From contig NC_056554.1 in the NCBI RefSeq assembly GCF_910596095.1, forward strand, positions 2,480,001-2,544,000: 64,000 nt of DNA, read 5' to 3'. The notes beneath the pieces are model-generated. The model ran no database searches. It was not told the DNA's origin and worked only from the letters and a program-made list of their open reading frames with translations. Below, one piece after another: positions 25,706-39,800 of the stretch; the first letter of the stretch is position 1, and the number at the start of each line of letters is the position of its first letter. The position numbers and the translations under genes are program-made. This DNA is from Thunnus maccoyii. Lineage: Eukaryota > Chordata > Actinopteri > Scombriformes > Scombridae.

Positions 25706-26774
25706 GACCAAATGTGCAAATGGTTGTTTCAACAAAAATGCCTGTAACGAGCTAGATTTATATATGTCCTACAGTAGCTTGATTACCATTAGTTTAAGAG
25801 CATTTGAACATATTTCTACACCACAGTGAAAGTAAAGTAGCAGATTTGTTTAAAAAAAGCACTTAAAAAGACACACTGATTATTGAATTATTGACACATA
25901 AATCCATTATACAATTGAAACGGTCTTGTTTTAGAAGGTACAATTTGGGGTATCTAATATACTGTATTATTTCCCCACACTGCCTAAACACAGACACTAT
26001 TTATGATTAATATACTTTGCAATCAATCAATGAATGTTAGTGATTTGGTTTTGAAAAAATGTCCTCAAATTTCACAGTGTTCAATGACTTCATAAACCTT
26101 CTTTAATCATATCTAGTCTTTGTGAAGTCTCCATAAAAGAAGTCTGTCTGCAGCCAGCGATCAGCATTTCTTTAACATATTGCTTCATGCAACTCGGTGA
26201 AAAACCTCTTTATATGTTTGGCACAGTTTAAATATACAGATAGATATACAAGCAGTGCATTATGGACACCAACATTCAACAACAGCCACACAAAAAAGAT
26301 CATTCAAACATTTTAAAGAGTTATTGTCTAATCAACGAGCAAATAAAGTCGGATTGAAGTGTGAAATACAGATTATTGTTTTGTTGTACCGGTGTTGAAT
26401 TGATATTTTCAGAATACATACACACACCTCACATACATCCAAAAAGAATGTCCTCATGCACAACTCACACAAACAGCTCTTCTTTTGAGTGTATCTTTGC
26501 AAGAAAGAAATCACTCTAATTCAAAAGAAAACAGACTTTTCTCAATCTTGGCACAATATCAGTGTAAGAGGGAAGCACTTTAATCTAGTCGTGGTTGTAA
26601 ATGTCCGACATGAAGGGTGATCATCTTGGATAAGCTTAATGGAGGCTGCTATTGCTGATGTTTGAGCTTGGATGGATGCTCACTCGTCATGGTGCAGATA
26701 CATGATGGAAGGTTGTTCTGCTTTACATCCATAGCAGCATGGCACTTTCTTTGCTCCTCTGAGCCAGCCAGAAG

Positions 26775-27794
26775 CTAAAACTGGGAGGTTTCAGTAAAGG
26801 AGATTGCATCTGTCTTGTCAACAGTGAAGCCTCCATTGACATAGGATTTCTTCTCGCACTCTTCGTCATCCAAAGTGGCTTCCAGGGCGAAGGGGTTGGC
26901 AACGTCCACGTCTGATGTCAGATCCATCCTCTCCAGTTCCCTCTTGGATAGTTTCTGGACAATGCTGGCTCCATAAGCATCACCAAGCACGTTGATCATA
27001 GTACGGAACCGATCCCTAAAACAAACCATCAAATGAATTCTACAGCATCTCTTTTATGTTATAATCTTAACTTTTTCATCCGAGAAGAAGGAAAAACAAT
27101 CTGACGGACAAAAACTTACAGCAGCCAATCCACAGCGACTATCAGAGTGACGTCACTTGCAGGTAATCCTACAGCTGTTAAGACTATCACCATGGTGACA
27201 AGCCCAGCGTTAGGAACTCCTGCTGCTCCAATACTGGCAACTGTTGCTGTTATACTGAAACAAAGAGAAAAAACATGCAGAAAGGAAATGTTACTCCTAT
27301 ACCAAAAGATTCTGGTCCAAATGGCAAATTGACATTCAATGTAGTACAAATATCCATGGTGCCCCAACAGTGAACCCAATAGTGATCCCCTGACTTTTCC
27401 CCTGACTTTACCTCTTGCACCGCCAGCCAGTCAAACTTCTCACTTGTTCAGTGAAATAACTCAAAATGGATGAATTGCCATGAAATTTTGTTCTGACATT
27501 CATGGTTCCCAGGCAATGAATCCTGCTGACTTAGTTGAACCCCTGACTTTTCCTCTTGCACTCCTCCTCTTGAGTTAAATGTCTCAACTATTAGATGGTA
27601 TGCCTTGAAATATGATACTACATTTTGTTGTATTGTATTTCTTGAGACCATGTACAGTGTTTAACATAAATGTTAACATTTGATGTACTGCACCAGAGTT
27701 AGCAGGAGGCTACATAAATAGTCAGATTTCATGTCTTTTTCTTGTTCTTTACTGAGAATGTGAACGTATATACATACATACATACATACATACT

Positions 27795-27829
<35 letters not shown>

Positions 27830-27832
27830 ATG

Positions 27833-27876
<44 letters not shown>

Positions 27877-30800
27877 CACAAAAAAACATGTTATGTCCCC
27901 TTGAAGCTACAACCACAATCTTTCCTGAACCCTAACCAAGTAGTTGACAGTCTCACCACAAATTGTCCAGTTGTCATGCAATTGTAGATGTTCAAATTTC
28001 CATTTTTCTAGTCACATTAAGGACTTCTCTTTGTTCCCAAGATCAAGAATGAACTTTCAATTTTAATGTTTGAGCCAGCAGGGGACAAGAAGTCCTTAAA
28101 CAGCTCAGAAAAATAAAAAAAATTCAGTTCCATATAAACTTGGCAAATCTGCTTCTCTTTTTCTGTGGAAAATTGTGTACACTTGAAAGAACTAAAACAG
28201 CTAGAACATCTGTTAAAGGGACCTTATGGTGAGATTGATTTTTCAATTTCTGTTTCTAAGGTCAAGAATGAACTTTGAAACTCTCAAGGACGAACAAAAC
28301 AAGCAGTTATTGTGCCTTAATGTCCATGGTGTCAGTGATAACTTTCTTGGTAGACATGCTGTAGAAAGCATTTTACATGTTTTCTTCAGTGTTTTATGTT
28401 TTTATAATTTTTATGGACAAGGTGTGGTTCCATCCTGGTCAGTAATAAAACTGCATTGTATTGTACTGTATTGTATCATAACTTGCAGTTAGAAATGCCC
28501 TGAGTGACTAAGCTGTACCTGATGGTAACAATCTGGCCCACATCCAGAGCATAGTCATTCAGCTGGGCGATGAAGATAGCAGCCACTGCCTCATAGAGTG
28601 CTGTGCCGTCCATGTTAATGGTGGCACCCACTGGGAGGACGAAGCGGGTGATTCGCTTGTCGATGCGATTGTTTTCCTCAGCACATCGGAAGGTGACAGG
28701 CAGGGTTGCAGAGCTGGAAGACATTTATTAAACTCAGTGGTTGCTTTGTTACTGTGACCTTATTGTGCACAGTGGTTTTGAGTCATTAATATGAAAAATG
28801 TGTTTTTCCTTGCTGCCCTGAAATGAAATATATAAAAATAATGGCAATTTATGAATGAGTACAAGCACAAAGAGGATTCTGACCTGGAGGAGATCATGAG
28901 TGCTGTCACCAGGGCCTGAGCCATACCCAGTGTGAATGTATATGGGTTCTTCCTCACAATGACAAAGAAGATCAGTGGCAGACAGATGGTGGCATGGATG
29001 GCTAGACTGAGGAATAAAACAGAGCTTATTATACAACAATGTACTTGAAAAGAATTACTTCATACTGGTTCTGTATTACTAGCACAATATAAGGCTTTTA
29101 GAGAAATACGTACACTTCATATCTATAATCATCAGACAAAAGAAAAGTGCTTGTAAGTTAATATCATGTTATTAACTATTCAGTTGCCCCATGAAAAAAT
29201 AAAGTCCCTAAAATGTTTTGCACGCTGTCATGTCAAGATATTACTAGAATCAATATCATGCACTCACACTGTGCTTATACTTTTTTACTTACTTACTTAC
29301 TTACTTACTTTTACTTTTTAAAAGTAGAATTACAACCATGTAAAATATACTCCATTACAGGTAAAAGTACTGCACTGAATACAGAACACAAAAGTACTGT
29401 ATTATTGGGTGCAATATGTACTTAAAGGACTCATAAAAGTACTCTTTATGCAGAATGTCCCCTTCCAGAGTGTTATATTATATTGTATGTATTATATAAT
29501 TGTATAACTGATGTGGTAATGTTAACATAGCAGTATTTTATTGTTATAGTTGGTCAAAGTAGAGATAATTGTAACTACATCATTTATTGTTTCGCAGCTT
29601 AATCAATAACAATGGCAACCATGTATTTACAATCTTCTTCTAAAAAATAATAACTACAGCTGTCGGATAAATGTAGTACAAAATTTTCTTCTGAAATGTA
29701 GATGTATAAGGGTAAGACATAAAGGAAATATTCATGTATAGTGCCATAAATGGTACAGTACTTGAGTTAATGTACTCTCTGCTGCATCTTTTCACTGGGC
29801 CTAAACACAGTTCAATGAGGCAACTGTTAAATCCTTGAAAAAAAAAACAATGGACTCCTAAAAGGCTTAATCTGAATACTGTTGGAATTGGTGCGGTTGT
29901 ACAAAGCATCGTTATAGTAATTGTTGGAAAAAGGCTATTTAATAATAATGATTTTTCACGACAAACGCATAAAATTAAGTGAGGTGTGACAGCTGAAGTT
30001 ATCACATGTAAAGATTTAACACCGCAAAGTGAAAATTTCAACTTCACAATGCAAGTAATGCATTTTCATGTAAGAGGAAGCAATAATGAAAAAGTTTTTT
30101 ATAAGCATTTTTTGCTGCATTCAGAACATTACAAAAAAGTGTGAGCACTGTGCGCACAGATGTCGTCACAGGAGCGCTCTGAGCCTTGGACTAACCCTCT
30201 GACCTAACTGGAGGGGATTTACAGTACAGTCTTTAATGGTGTCACTTAGATTTAGAGGCATGAGGAAGCTTTCATTACTGCATCTGCAGGTTGAGCAGTT
30301 TTAAATGTCCTTGGCCCTTATCAGTGCCCACACAGAGCTCAGCTTTTACTGTATCACTGAGGGGAGAATCGGCCCAAATGTCAACCATAAATCCCAGTGT
30401 CTGGAACAGGCGGATACAGAGTAACGGGACAGCTTACCCACTCAGCACCGTCACCATATAAAGACCCATCTTCCTGAAGATCTCCCAGTCTTCCACCTCA
30501 ATGATCTTAGCAGCGATTAGGAACAGGATCCCTATTGGCATGTAGCTGAAAAAACACAAATAGTTTGAGTCATTTGGGGTATAGAATCTGCGATTATATC
30601 AAATATTGTGAATTTGGACAACAGATGAAATGATGAGTTTATTAATCAATTGACAGAAAATAATCAGCAACCATTCTAATGATCGATTAATGTTCAAATA
30701 ATTTTTGCTTCCCGAATGGAAATATTTGCTGGTTTTCTTAGTCTTCTATGATAATTTAAAAATATCTTTCTGTTTTGAACTGTTGGTGGGACAAATAAAG

Positions 30801-33800
30801 AAATTTGAATATGTCAACTTGAGTTTTTGGGATAATTGTGGTGGGCATTTTCCACTATTTTATAGACCAAGTGATTTATCTAATCTGGACCTAATTTTGA
30901 GTGTAGAAATGGTTTTGATCATTGTATCTACCAAGGATCCAAAGACTTCTGCTACCCAACCTGGTTTGGTTCAAGGCCACTTTATTTTATGTAGCTTCGA
31001 ACTCCAGTTTAGTCATTTTCAAACCTAATTCGTTAAGTTTTTCTCTTTCTCTCTCAGATTGTCCCAAGTTCTCTACGCCCATATGTGTTGTGCTACAAAA
31101 GTCCCAGTGGGAGGTGCTGCTTGCAAAGCAAAACGCAGCCAGAGGGGGGCTTCTTAAATAAATATAATTAGGAGGAAGGCACATGCATTCTGGAAATATT
31201 GTTATGACAACAGTGTTGAGATTCCAATACTGCATGCATACACATACATACAGTAGCTAAAAACTGGCACCTCAATAACTTGATTGGGCCTGTATATTGT
31301 TCTGTTCTGGACTGTGACTGATTGAACTGTCAAGTTCAGTTGGGAAAGATGGTCTGAGTTTACCAGTAGTGCTCATCTGGCAAATATTTGGAAAAGGTTA
31401 AATGTATCTTGGGATGGACCAACAGGTACAATAATAAAATGTTATGAGATGTCATAGGTTGGCCTAAGAGGATTAGTTGGGTATAGCTGGAATAGCTAAT
31501 GGGCCACATTCTGTGTTGGTCTAATATGTTTAAAAACTTTACACAAGGTCCAATTATTTGCTTTTTCTAATACTATGAGCTCCATTTCACAACCAAGTTT
31601 GCAACCCTATCCAAATAATTCCATCTGGTGAGGAAAACCATGAGATGTGATTGAAAGCTCGAGAAAAATACTAAGAAAACCCTGAGTTAAGATTTTTTTG
31701 TTAACCACCGTTTAAAAGGTGAAGAGCAAGATAGCGATTCAAGTCTCAAGATTTTCAGTACTAGTCGGATTCAAAGGGGCTAGGCCTTGAAGAATGGGTA
31801 CTGGCTAAGTTCGGGTCTCAGTTTTAGGTCCATTCAAACATTATGGATCCATTCTTAAAAAGTACACAAAAAGTCACATGTACATAGTTATCCAAGTTTT
31901 AACAACTGAAAGGATGCTCCTGAGTTCACCATGTACGTAGGTTTTAACTTTGTGTACCTTTGGAAGCCCATGCCTGTAGACCAGTCTTTTATACATACCA
32001 CATAATTATCTGCACCAGTTTCATGGTTGCTTCATTCAGGGCATCAAAAAATTCCAGGAGGATGCGTCCCTTTTCACCCATCTTCCCAATGACAAGTCCA
32101 AAAGCAACACAGAATACGATAAGACCCAATACGTTGATTCCATCAGAATATGTCCCAATGATTTTATAGTCCTTGGTGATATTCTGCTGACAGAGAAAAC
32201 AAAGAGGTGATTCATTCAGTTAGCCAAGACCAGGCCAGGAAGCTGCTTTCACAAGCACATTAGCTGACTCTAAAGAGCCATTGATGAGCTGTGCAAATGT
32301 TTTCTATGGGATCACAGCCCACTGACCCATAGCTACTTATAACTCATTATTGGGCCTTCTGATGCATTTAAATCAGACGCTGGTTGCCAGGTGCAGAAAC
32401 ATGAAACTTAACGTGAAGCAGATGGATCAACAAGGACACACTGTTGTCGTGTTAAGATCAAAACTCAAACAATCCTGTAGAAGAATGTTTCCTACAGAGG
32501 ACACTGGTGGACTCATGCAAGTCTAACCTTGAAATGCAAATCTACACATCGGCTGCACCATGTGGCAGTGAGAGGTAAACCTCTTTCAATTCCCAGAAAT
32601 TTGGGAATCAGGAAAGGCAATGACATTGATAGCATTTATGTACTGACTGCTCTACATTATCAGAATAGAGTATTGTTCACACCTACCTCCACTGCTGCCA
32701 TGATAGTAGTTGTCAGAGGTGGAATTGTGGTGGTGTCGGCTGACACTTTTGGAGGCTCCAACTCTTTGCGCTTGGTCTTGTACTAGAGTGTAATAGGTCA
32801 CATTTCACAACACTAGTGATACCTTCACATGGCTGCATACTGTATTATCACCAGAGCCTGATGTACTGCAGGTCTGAATCACACTTTAAACAGTGGCACA
32901 GAAATGAATGATGGATGTGCAAAAGCATCTTACCTGTTGAAAACAAGCCTGCACCAGATTTTCTGGAAACATGTTTCTGTTGATGTGAAAAGACAAGATC
33001 GGGGGTGGATGAAGGACACAGAGGATAATGATGTGTACTACAATCATTCAGTAACAGATGGGGCATTGCATCTGTCTGCTGTATGTGTCTTTTGAGGCAA
33101 TAGTGCTAAAATACTGAAATCAGTGTTTGCAGATAGCTTTCTCCAGGGATACCAAGATTTTGTCAATAGAAAGTTGCGGGGAAATCTGATGTTTAGTACT
33201 GCACATTGATTTCATTAAAGGCTATTGCCTTTAATTCAAGAAACTGATTAGTCGTAAAGTCTAATCTAAACCTGGCATTAAAGGTCTCAATTTGCTTCAA
33301 ACGAAGTGCTTGTCAGATCATCTAACAGCGCCTGAAAACCCCTTTCTGATGGCCAAATCAACGTAATTTTTTAAGATGCCGTAATTTTCCAAAACAGAAA
33401 ATACCAGAATCACAATCACTTTTTCAAAGTGATCAGCCAGGTGTGTGGATGTATGAAAGTAAGGGAAGGTACATACAACTCATTCAAGCTCTTTTTTCAT
33501 TCTTCACAGAACTAGACAACTTCTTTCCCTTCTGGTGTGTACAACCGAGTACAACACTATGAATGCTTTTATGGACTGTCCGAAAATGTGTGCCTCATTT
33601 CTATGATTTATCGCATTGAGACACAGAGAGATGGGGAGGCGCTGGAATGCGGCAAGGAAGAGGCTGTGGCAATAGTTTTGACCTACCCTCAACTGTGGCT
33701 ATTCTGAACAAATATAAACAATTTTACCTTTGGTGTTGAACAACATGTATTGTACAACTTAATTTGTTAGAAGCTAAAAGACAGAATAGGAGGTGGCAAA

Positions 33801-36800
33801 TTGCTGTTGACTGATCACCAAGGGTCAAGTATTTCAATTTTAGAGCATCAGGGAAAGACATAAGCCCGCAGATTCTTTAAATTCAAACTGAGCACTCTGA
33901 ACATAAAAACTTTCATCATGTTCATGAGAGCATATGCAGTTTCTTTCACATGGCTGTTAGGTCACCTGAGGAGGTCCAGGAGTGTGTCAACTGTTGTGAC
34001 GTTGGGCGTGGTCCCAGTTCTGTCAATGTGGTCAGCTGTCTGAGAGACTCCTGGTTTGATAGTCATCACTAAAACAATGCCTGCAAAGGATGACCACAAC
34101 TCAATAACATTATCAACCACCACTTTTACACACACCATCTGGGTGACTGAACTTTAAAGTCATCCAAAAGATAGCAGAATTTAAAGGAACTGTTGGAGTC
34201 AGGACGTGATTTAGCCTTGCATAACTTAAAGACTTGAAACAGGGGGCAATGGCTAGCTTATTGGCTCAATCCAAAGTTCAAAAACACCTCTAAAGTGCAC
34301 TAGTTTATATATTGTATCGAGTTTTTAAAATCTGTACTCAAACAGAAATGTAAAAACTATAATTTGTGGTTTTAGGTGGAGTTACATGCTGGAACTATTT
34401 CTTTACAGTTTATCCATCTATCCCTGTAGCTCAGGTTGCCAGATGTGGTCAAGTAGCACAGGTTTTGGTCACTGTACAGGCATAATGGCACCAAACTTGG
34501 CAACCTCACTGAGGTTTGAACTGTTGTTACATTTCCATTCGTGCACTGATTAAACTGATTAAACTGACAAGATATGTGTTAATTAGTAAAATCTAAAGGT
34601 GTCAGTAGGCAGAGCCAGGCTAGCTGTTAAGCCAGCTGCTAGCTGACCACGTCAGTACGAGCGAAGTGAAGAGAGGCTTGAGAGAAGGAAAATATAAACT
34701 CACCGAGAATAACTGCAATGATGGTTGTTGAGAAGTAATATACAACAGCTCGCAGACCTATCCTTCCTGATACCTCAGAGTCCAGGGCTGCAACACCTGA
34801 GGACAAGAAACACAATATGTAGTCCAAATCTAAACCAAAGGCTTGCCCACCCGCCAAATATCAAAACACAATTGCAACTGTGGTGTATTTTCATTAAATG
34901 TCATTGGTGTGCTTAAAGACAATATTAAGCTATGCAGATTGATTTTATAAGTTTATAAGCAATAAGGGCTAATGTGATACAATTTGTATTGGTGTAGTTA
35001 TAATCTCATGAACCATATTTAATCACAATGTACGTATAGAGGCACAATAGAAGAATCATAATCATACACTGGAGAAATTTGAGTGTGTTTGTATTACATG
35101 TCACTTTGCTTGGGTCTGCATTAAAGTCTTCACCTTCTAAAAAAAAATACTCTCTGGAGGAGATCAAGAAATAAGGGTGTAAAATGACTAGAATAACTTA
35201 TAAAAAAATAAGAGGCCAGAAGACAACTTGGCAATAATGGTGTAAAATGATTTCCAATACTTATATATAAAAATTGGATATAATCAGGTAGAATTGAATA
35301 TGCCAGTACATATTCTCAAACAGAGTTTTGACCAACAACGAGTGACGGAGATAAAAGTAACATAATAATTGGTCAAAAATTAGGAAGGGTGGATGATAAG
35401 GTGTGACCTAAGCCGACCCAAGGACATAAAAACAATCCCCCAAAGAAAAAACCTTTGAAGCGATTTGGTTCTTTGTAAAAGTGCTACTTGCTCCCCTTTT
35501 TTTGCCGGCAATAAAAGAACACTTTGCTGCTTGGACCTCTGACTCCCTTTTATTTTCAAGAGAAAGTTTTTTGCTCTGGTGCATTTTTCTGCAACAATTT
35601 GATACAACACAACTTCTAAATTGGTTTAAAGGTCTTTCATACCAAGATTTATACTAGACAATGGCTAAATCTAAGTTATTCATGTTTTCTGGGGCTATAA
35701 AAGGCACAGTTTACATCAGTAATAATTGTAAAAATGTTTACATTTTGTAAAAAGGCCTAAATGTTGAGAATTGCATAAAATGTCATTAGTCAAAATTATT
35801 TAGTCAAAGCAGTTTTAAATACTTCCATAGGAGTATATTTCTGAGTGGGAATGATTGAATCCTTATTTTTTGGCCTAAAACATAGGTAGATACCAAGTCT
35901 ATAACTATTGGAAACCATAACAAGTAACAACATCCAAGACAGCTTGAATTGATGTCAAAACTGAATAATCTGCAATCAATACGTTTACCATCTACTTCCT
36001 CCCTGAGCAGGATAGAGAGCAACAATACATTTACTTCTCTTTTTACACATGTATACAGAAAAAAGGAGTTATCAGGAGAACTCCTGTTACTACACTGTGC
36101 AACTGCAGGCACTGCTTAGATTCATATAATACACAGTAAGAAATAATGGCGCACAGGTGGTGAAACTCAAGGGAATTGCAGGTGGGAAAAACAAATTTTA
36201 GTAATCAACATCTACTGATGCGGAAACTGGCATCATGGACTAATAATGGAACAAAATGCCAGGATGTAAAAGTTCTTTCCCAAACATAATTTGTCATTTG
36301 TACTCATTGATCAGTCAGCTTTAGCTCAAGCTGAAGGTAACAAAAGAAAGAAAAAAAAAATCTGCCACTATGCTATCTTGCTTTCAAAGTCCTGCCCATA
36401 TTCTGCTTGTGGAAGATTTCCTCCCTATCACTGTCACATTACATGAGCAAGATCAATTTGAGGCTTCTGTGAAATATGCTATGTAATTTCTTCATTTTGC
36501 GTATATAAGAATGAACTGCTTCTAGGCTTATTTCCATTCCAGCAGGGGGCCTTCATATGCTGCTGTGAATGAGGTGAGGGGATTAGCTTGAGAAGATGTA
36601 ATGCAGCTCCTAACTGACATTCTTCAACAGTCAGCTGGAGTATCAGATACCCTATGCTTGTCTTGTGTATTTGTGAATGTTACTTAATTTCTTTAGACAG
36701 CTGAACTGACATAACCAGATAGATGTTTGTCTTACTGTAGCTTTGCTGCATTCAGACCACAAGCAGCTGAAACTATGCAGTCTGATACGCTCTGGTTGCA

Positions 36801-39800
36801 TCTCATTAGTTTGCAGCTATGTGCAATGCATTTGGTTTTGTCTTCCAACGTCATTTCATTGACATTGCTTTCTACCAAGCACTAAATAAGTTCAATTTGA
36901 CAATCAATTCATGCATTTTTTTGGGCATCAACTTGTGATGTCTATCACAAGTTCACAGAACCCCAGATGAACCCAAGGTGACATATAAAAATGTTATCGT
37001 TTGTCCAAACAACAGTTAACAGCCAAAAATACTTAGTTTGTTACCATGTAAGACAAATAAAAGCAGCAAATTCTCACATTCTCACAACCTCATTATTTAA
37101 AAGTACACTGACCTTTATTCATTCATTACTGATCTTCACATTGTAATGCACCCCTCTATCACAAATTGTAGGACTAAGGGTGCGATTCAAAGTAGTCACA
37201 TTTAAGTTACCTGTTATCATGCTTGAAATGATGAGTGGAAGGATGACCAGCTTGAGCATTCGCATGAGGATCTCTCCTGGGAAGCCAAAATATTGCTTGT
37301 GGAGTTGAGAGAGGGATGCATACTCTCTAACTACAATGCCCAAACTGATCCCTGCAAGATCAGGAGAGAGGCACAGTCAAATAATAAAGACTACTTGGTT
37401 TCAGCTGAAAAGAAAACCAAAGAAACACAGCTTGTCAGAGTGCTTGAATCACAGAGCAGACAATCATTATGGCTGAATATAAACGTGTGGAAGCAAGATC
37501 AACAAGCACAATGCAACCTAAAGGTGAAATAGAGTCATAATCCAGTTACCAGATTAGTCTGGTTGGTGTTGGCAACATAGGATGGAATACAGACATAGAA
37601 AGACACAACACTGCACATTTCCAACATTTAAAATGTATTATATCTCTTCAATGAATGCAGAATTAGCTCTGCATTAGCTACTGTTACAATCACATTATTT
37701 CACAGGTCAGTGAGGTTTAATCCATATGGAATTCATGTGGCGCAGTGCACACTGGTGTATATTTTCCAGCTATAAACTTCACATGTATCCCACTCAGTGA
37801 TTTTAGTAATGCACTCCAAATGTCCAAGTGCGTTATCACCCATAACAGACCACCATTAAAGGTGCTTGTAAAAGACTGGGATGACACAGCAAACAGTGAT
37901 CTATTAAGACATGACCTATTGAGTTTTGAAGGGGGGAGCTATTTCAGATGGTTCTGAAGTAAAGGTCTAGTTAATTTTTCCCATAAACAGTGTTAGATGA
38001 ATGACACTTGCACCACTTAGATATAAAGATTTCCTGGTTGATCATTAATCAAAGAGGGACAATTGTGTTGTGCTGGTTCCTTGATACAAAGTTGAAGGTA
38101 CAAGCCTTGTATACAGAAAGGCTTTGGGGGAGAAGTTAACTATGACTCCAAAGATGCATTTTGGGAAGAAACTTTCAATCACACCGCTTTAAATTTCTGT
38201 AATGTACGCCACTAACAGTGGAAGCTAAAGATTACACTGCTTATATGCAGATTGCTAATGGTGCCAGCATCCGGTTTCTCAAATTATTGTCTCTCGCAAA
38301 TTGCACATACAGTCTTCTTGCATGCTCATGCATGGGCCACAAGTATATGTTCATATCTGTTTTGATTAGTTACATGTGTCAAAATGAATGGAAGATGACA
38401 TTATATAATGTTGCAAGTCACAGCTTGCATGTTGCAAATTTGGTGAAACAGGCCCCTGATTTGGGTGTGTAATATTTAACCCCATCCACCGTGCCAAAAT
38501 AACAGACAAAACCCAGTTTCTCAGAAACAACCCAGTTAGCACCAACCGGGATGTCAACATTGATTTCTAGTTGAAAACTGGGAAATATTCAGTCTGAATG
38601 TCTAAGACCTCTTTTCACCCTCTTCTCAACCAGCTGAAATGCAGCTACAACATCAATGTGTCACAAAACACAAACGTGTTAAATCATTTTGAGAATTTGT
38701 TCAGTTGTAGCTTATAGCACCTTTCATACAAGAAATGCAGCTCAAAGTGCTTTACAACAAAAATTACATGACAAGGACATAAAAGAACATAAAAGCATGT
38801 AGAAAAAAACCCCAAAACAAAACATTGATGTAACATAAGATGGAAAATAAAATTAAAGTAAAACCCACTTGATAAGGTGAAACTAAAATACATAGAATGC
38901 ATAATAATCAAAGAATAAAATATGAAAAGAACATAGAATGTATAAAATAAATTAAAATATAACATTTTAAAAGTGCAGCAGAGAGCAAGTGCGAAGCTAT
39001 TTAAATGCTTGGGTAAAGAGATAGGTTTTAAGCTTTCTTTTGAAAGTATCTAGCGATCTGGCTTCCCTGATATCTATGGGCAGTGTATTCCATAGTTTGA
39101 GGTCATAATTGTGAGGTCGTAAATGTTAAAGGAAGGGAGTGCAGAGCAGCTAAAAGTAGACGCAATGTGATCTCTCCTCTTGGTTCTGGTTAATAGTGGA
39201 GCTGCAGAGTTTTGGATGAGCTGAAGTCTCTCAGTGGCTTTTTGCGGGAGTCCAGTAAAAAGTGCATTACAGTAGTCTAGCCCGCTTGAGATGAAGGCAT
39301 GAGTTACTTTCTCAGCATCTTTTTGATTTATAAATGATCGTGCTTTTGTTACATTTCTGAGGTGAAAAAATGATGTTTTCATCACCTTGTTGATGTGTGA
39401 ACTGAAGTTTAGATCTGAATCTAAGATAACACCAAGATTTGTAACCTCAGATTTAATCCAGGGAGTTATTCTCTTTTGGTTTTGGGGCCCGACTAGAAGG
39501 ATTTCAGTTTTATCCTCATTTAATTTGCAGAAGTTATTGCTCATCCATTTATTTATTGCTATTTGACAGTTGGTGATGGAGTTAATAGCTGCAGCATCAT
39601 TTGGTTCAGCAGAGATGTACAGTTGTGTGTCATCTGCATAACTATGGAAACATACATTGTGTTCTCTGATGATGTCACCAAGTGGCAGCATGTACAGCGA
39701 GAGATGTAATTCCACTGTATTTAATGTTTCATAAATATGGAAATATATAGTAATAGTGGAATATTTGTTTTGGGGCAGAAAAGAAAAACAAATAAATCCA

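Larger units (their letters stand above)
20388..26774. other. Convergent spacer between spata6l and slc1a1
   Basis: Contains the 3' untranslated regions of both genes and several repeats listed separately (R1 copy 2, a 187-bp duplication, two inverted-repeat elements). No exon of any family I recognise was found on either strand. Confidence 0.6.

Noticed and set aside
27673-27879. A frame rich in Ile-Tyr and His-Thr
   Set aside because: Produced by reading through the ATAC/TG/TA microsatellite.
30705-31161. Two overlapping plus-strand frames of 107 and 79 codons
   Set aside because: They lie within slc1a1 intron 7 on the opposite strand, with no conserved motif or plausible splice partners.
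39074-39715. A 213-codon frame as a possible host gene
   Set aside because: Its YADD reverse-transcriptase motif and the L2-type 3' end following it show it is a LINE fragment.
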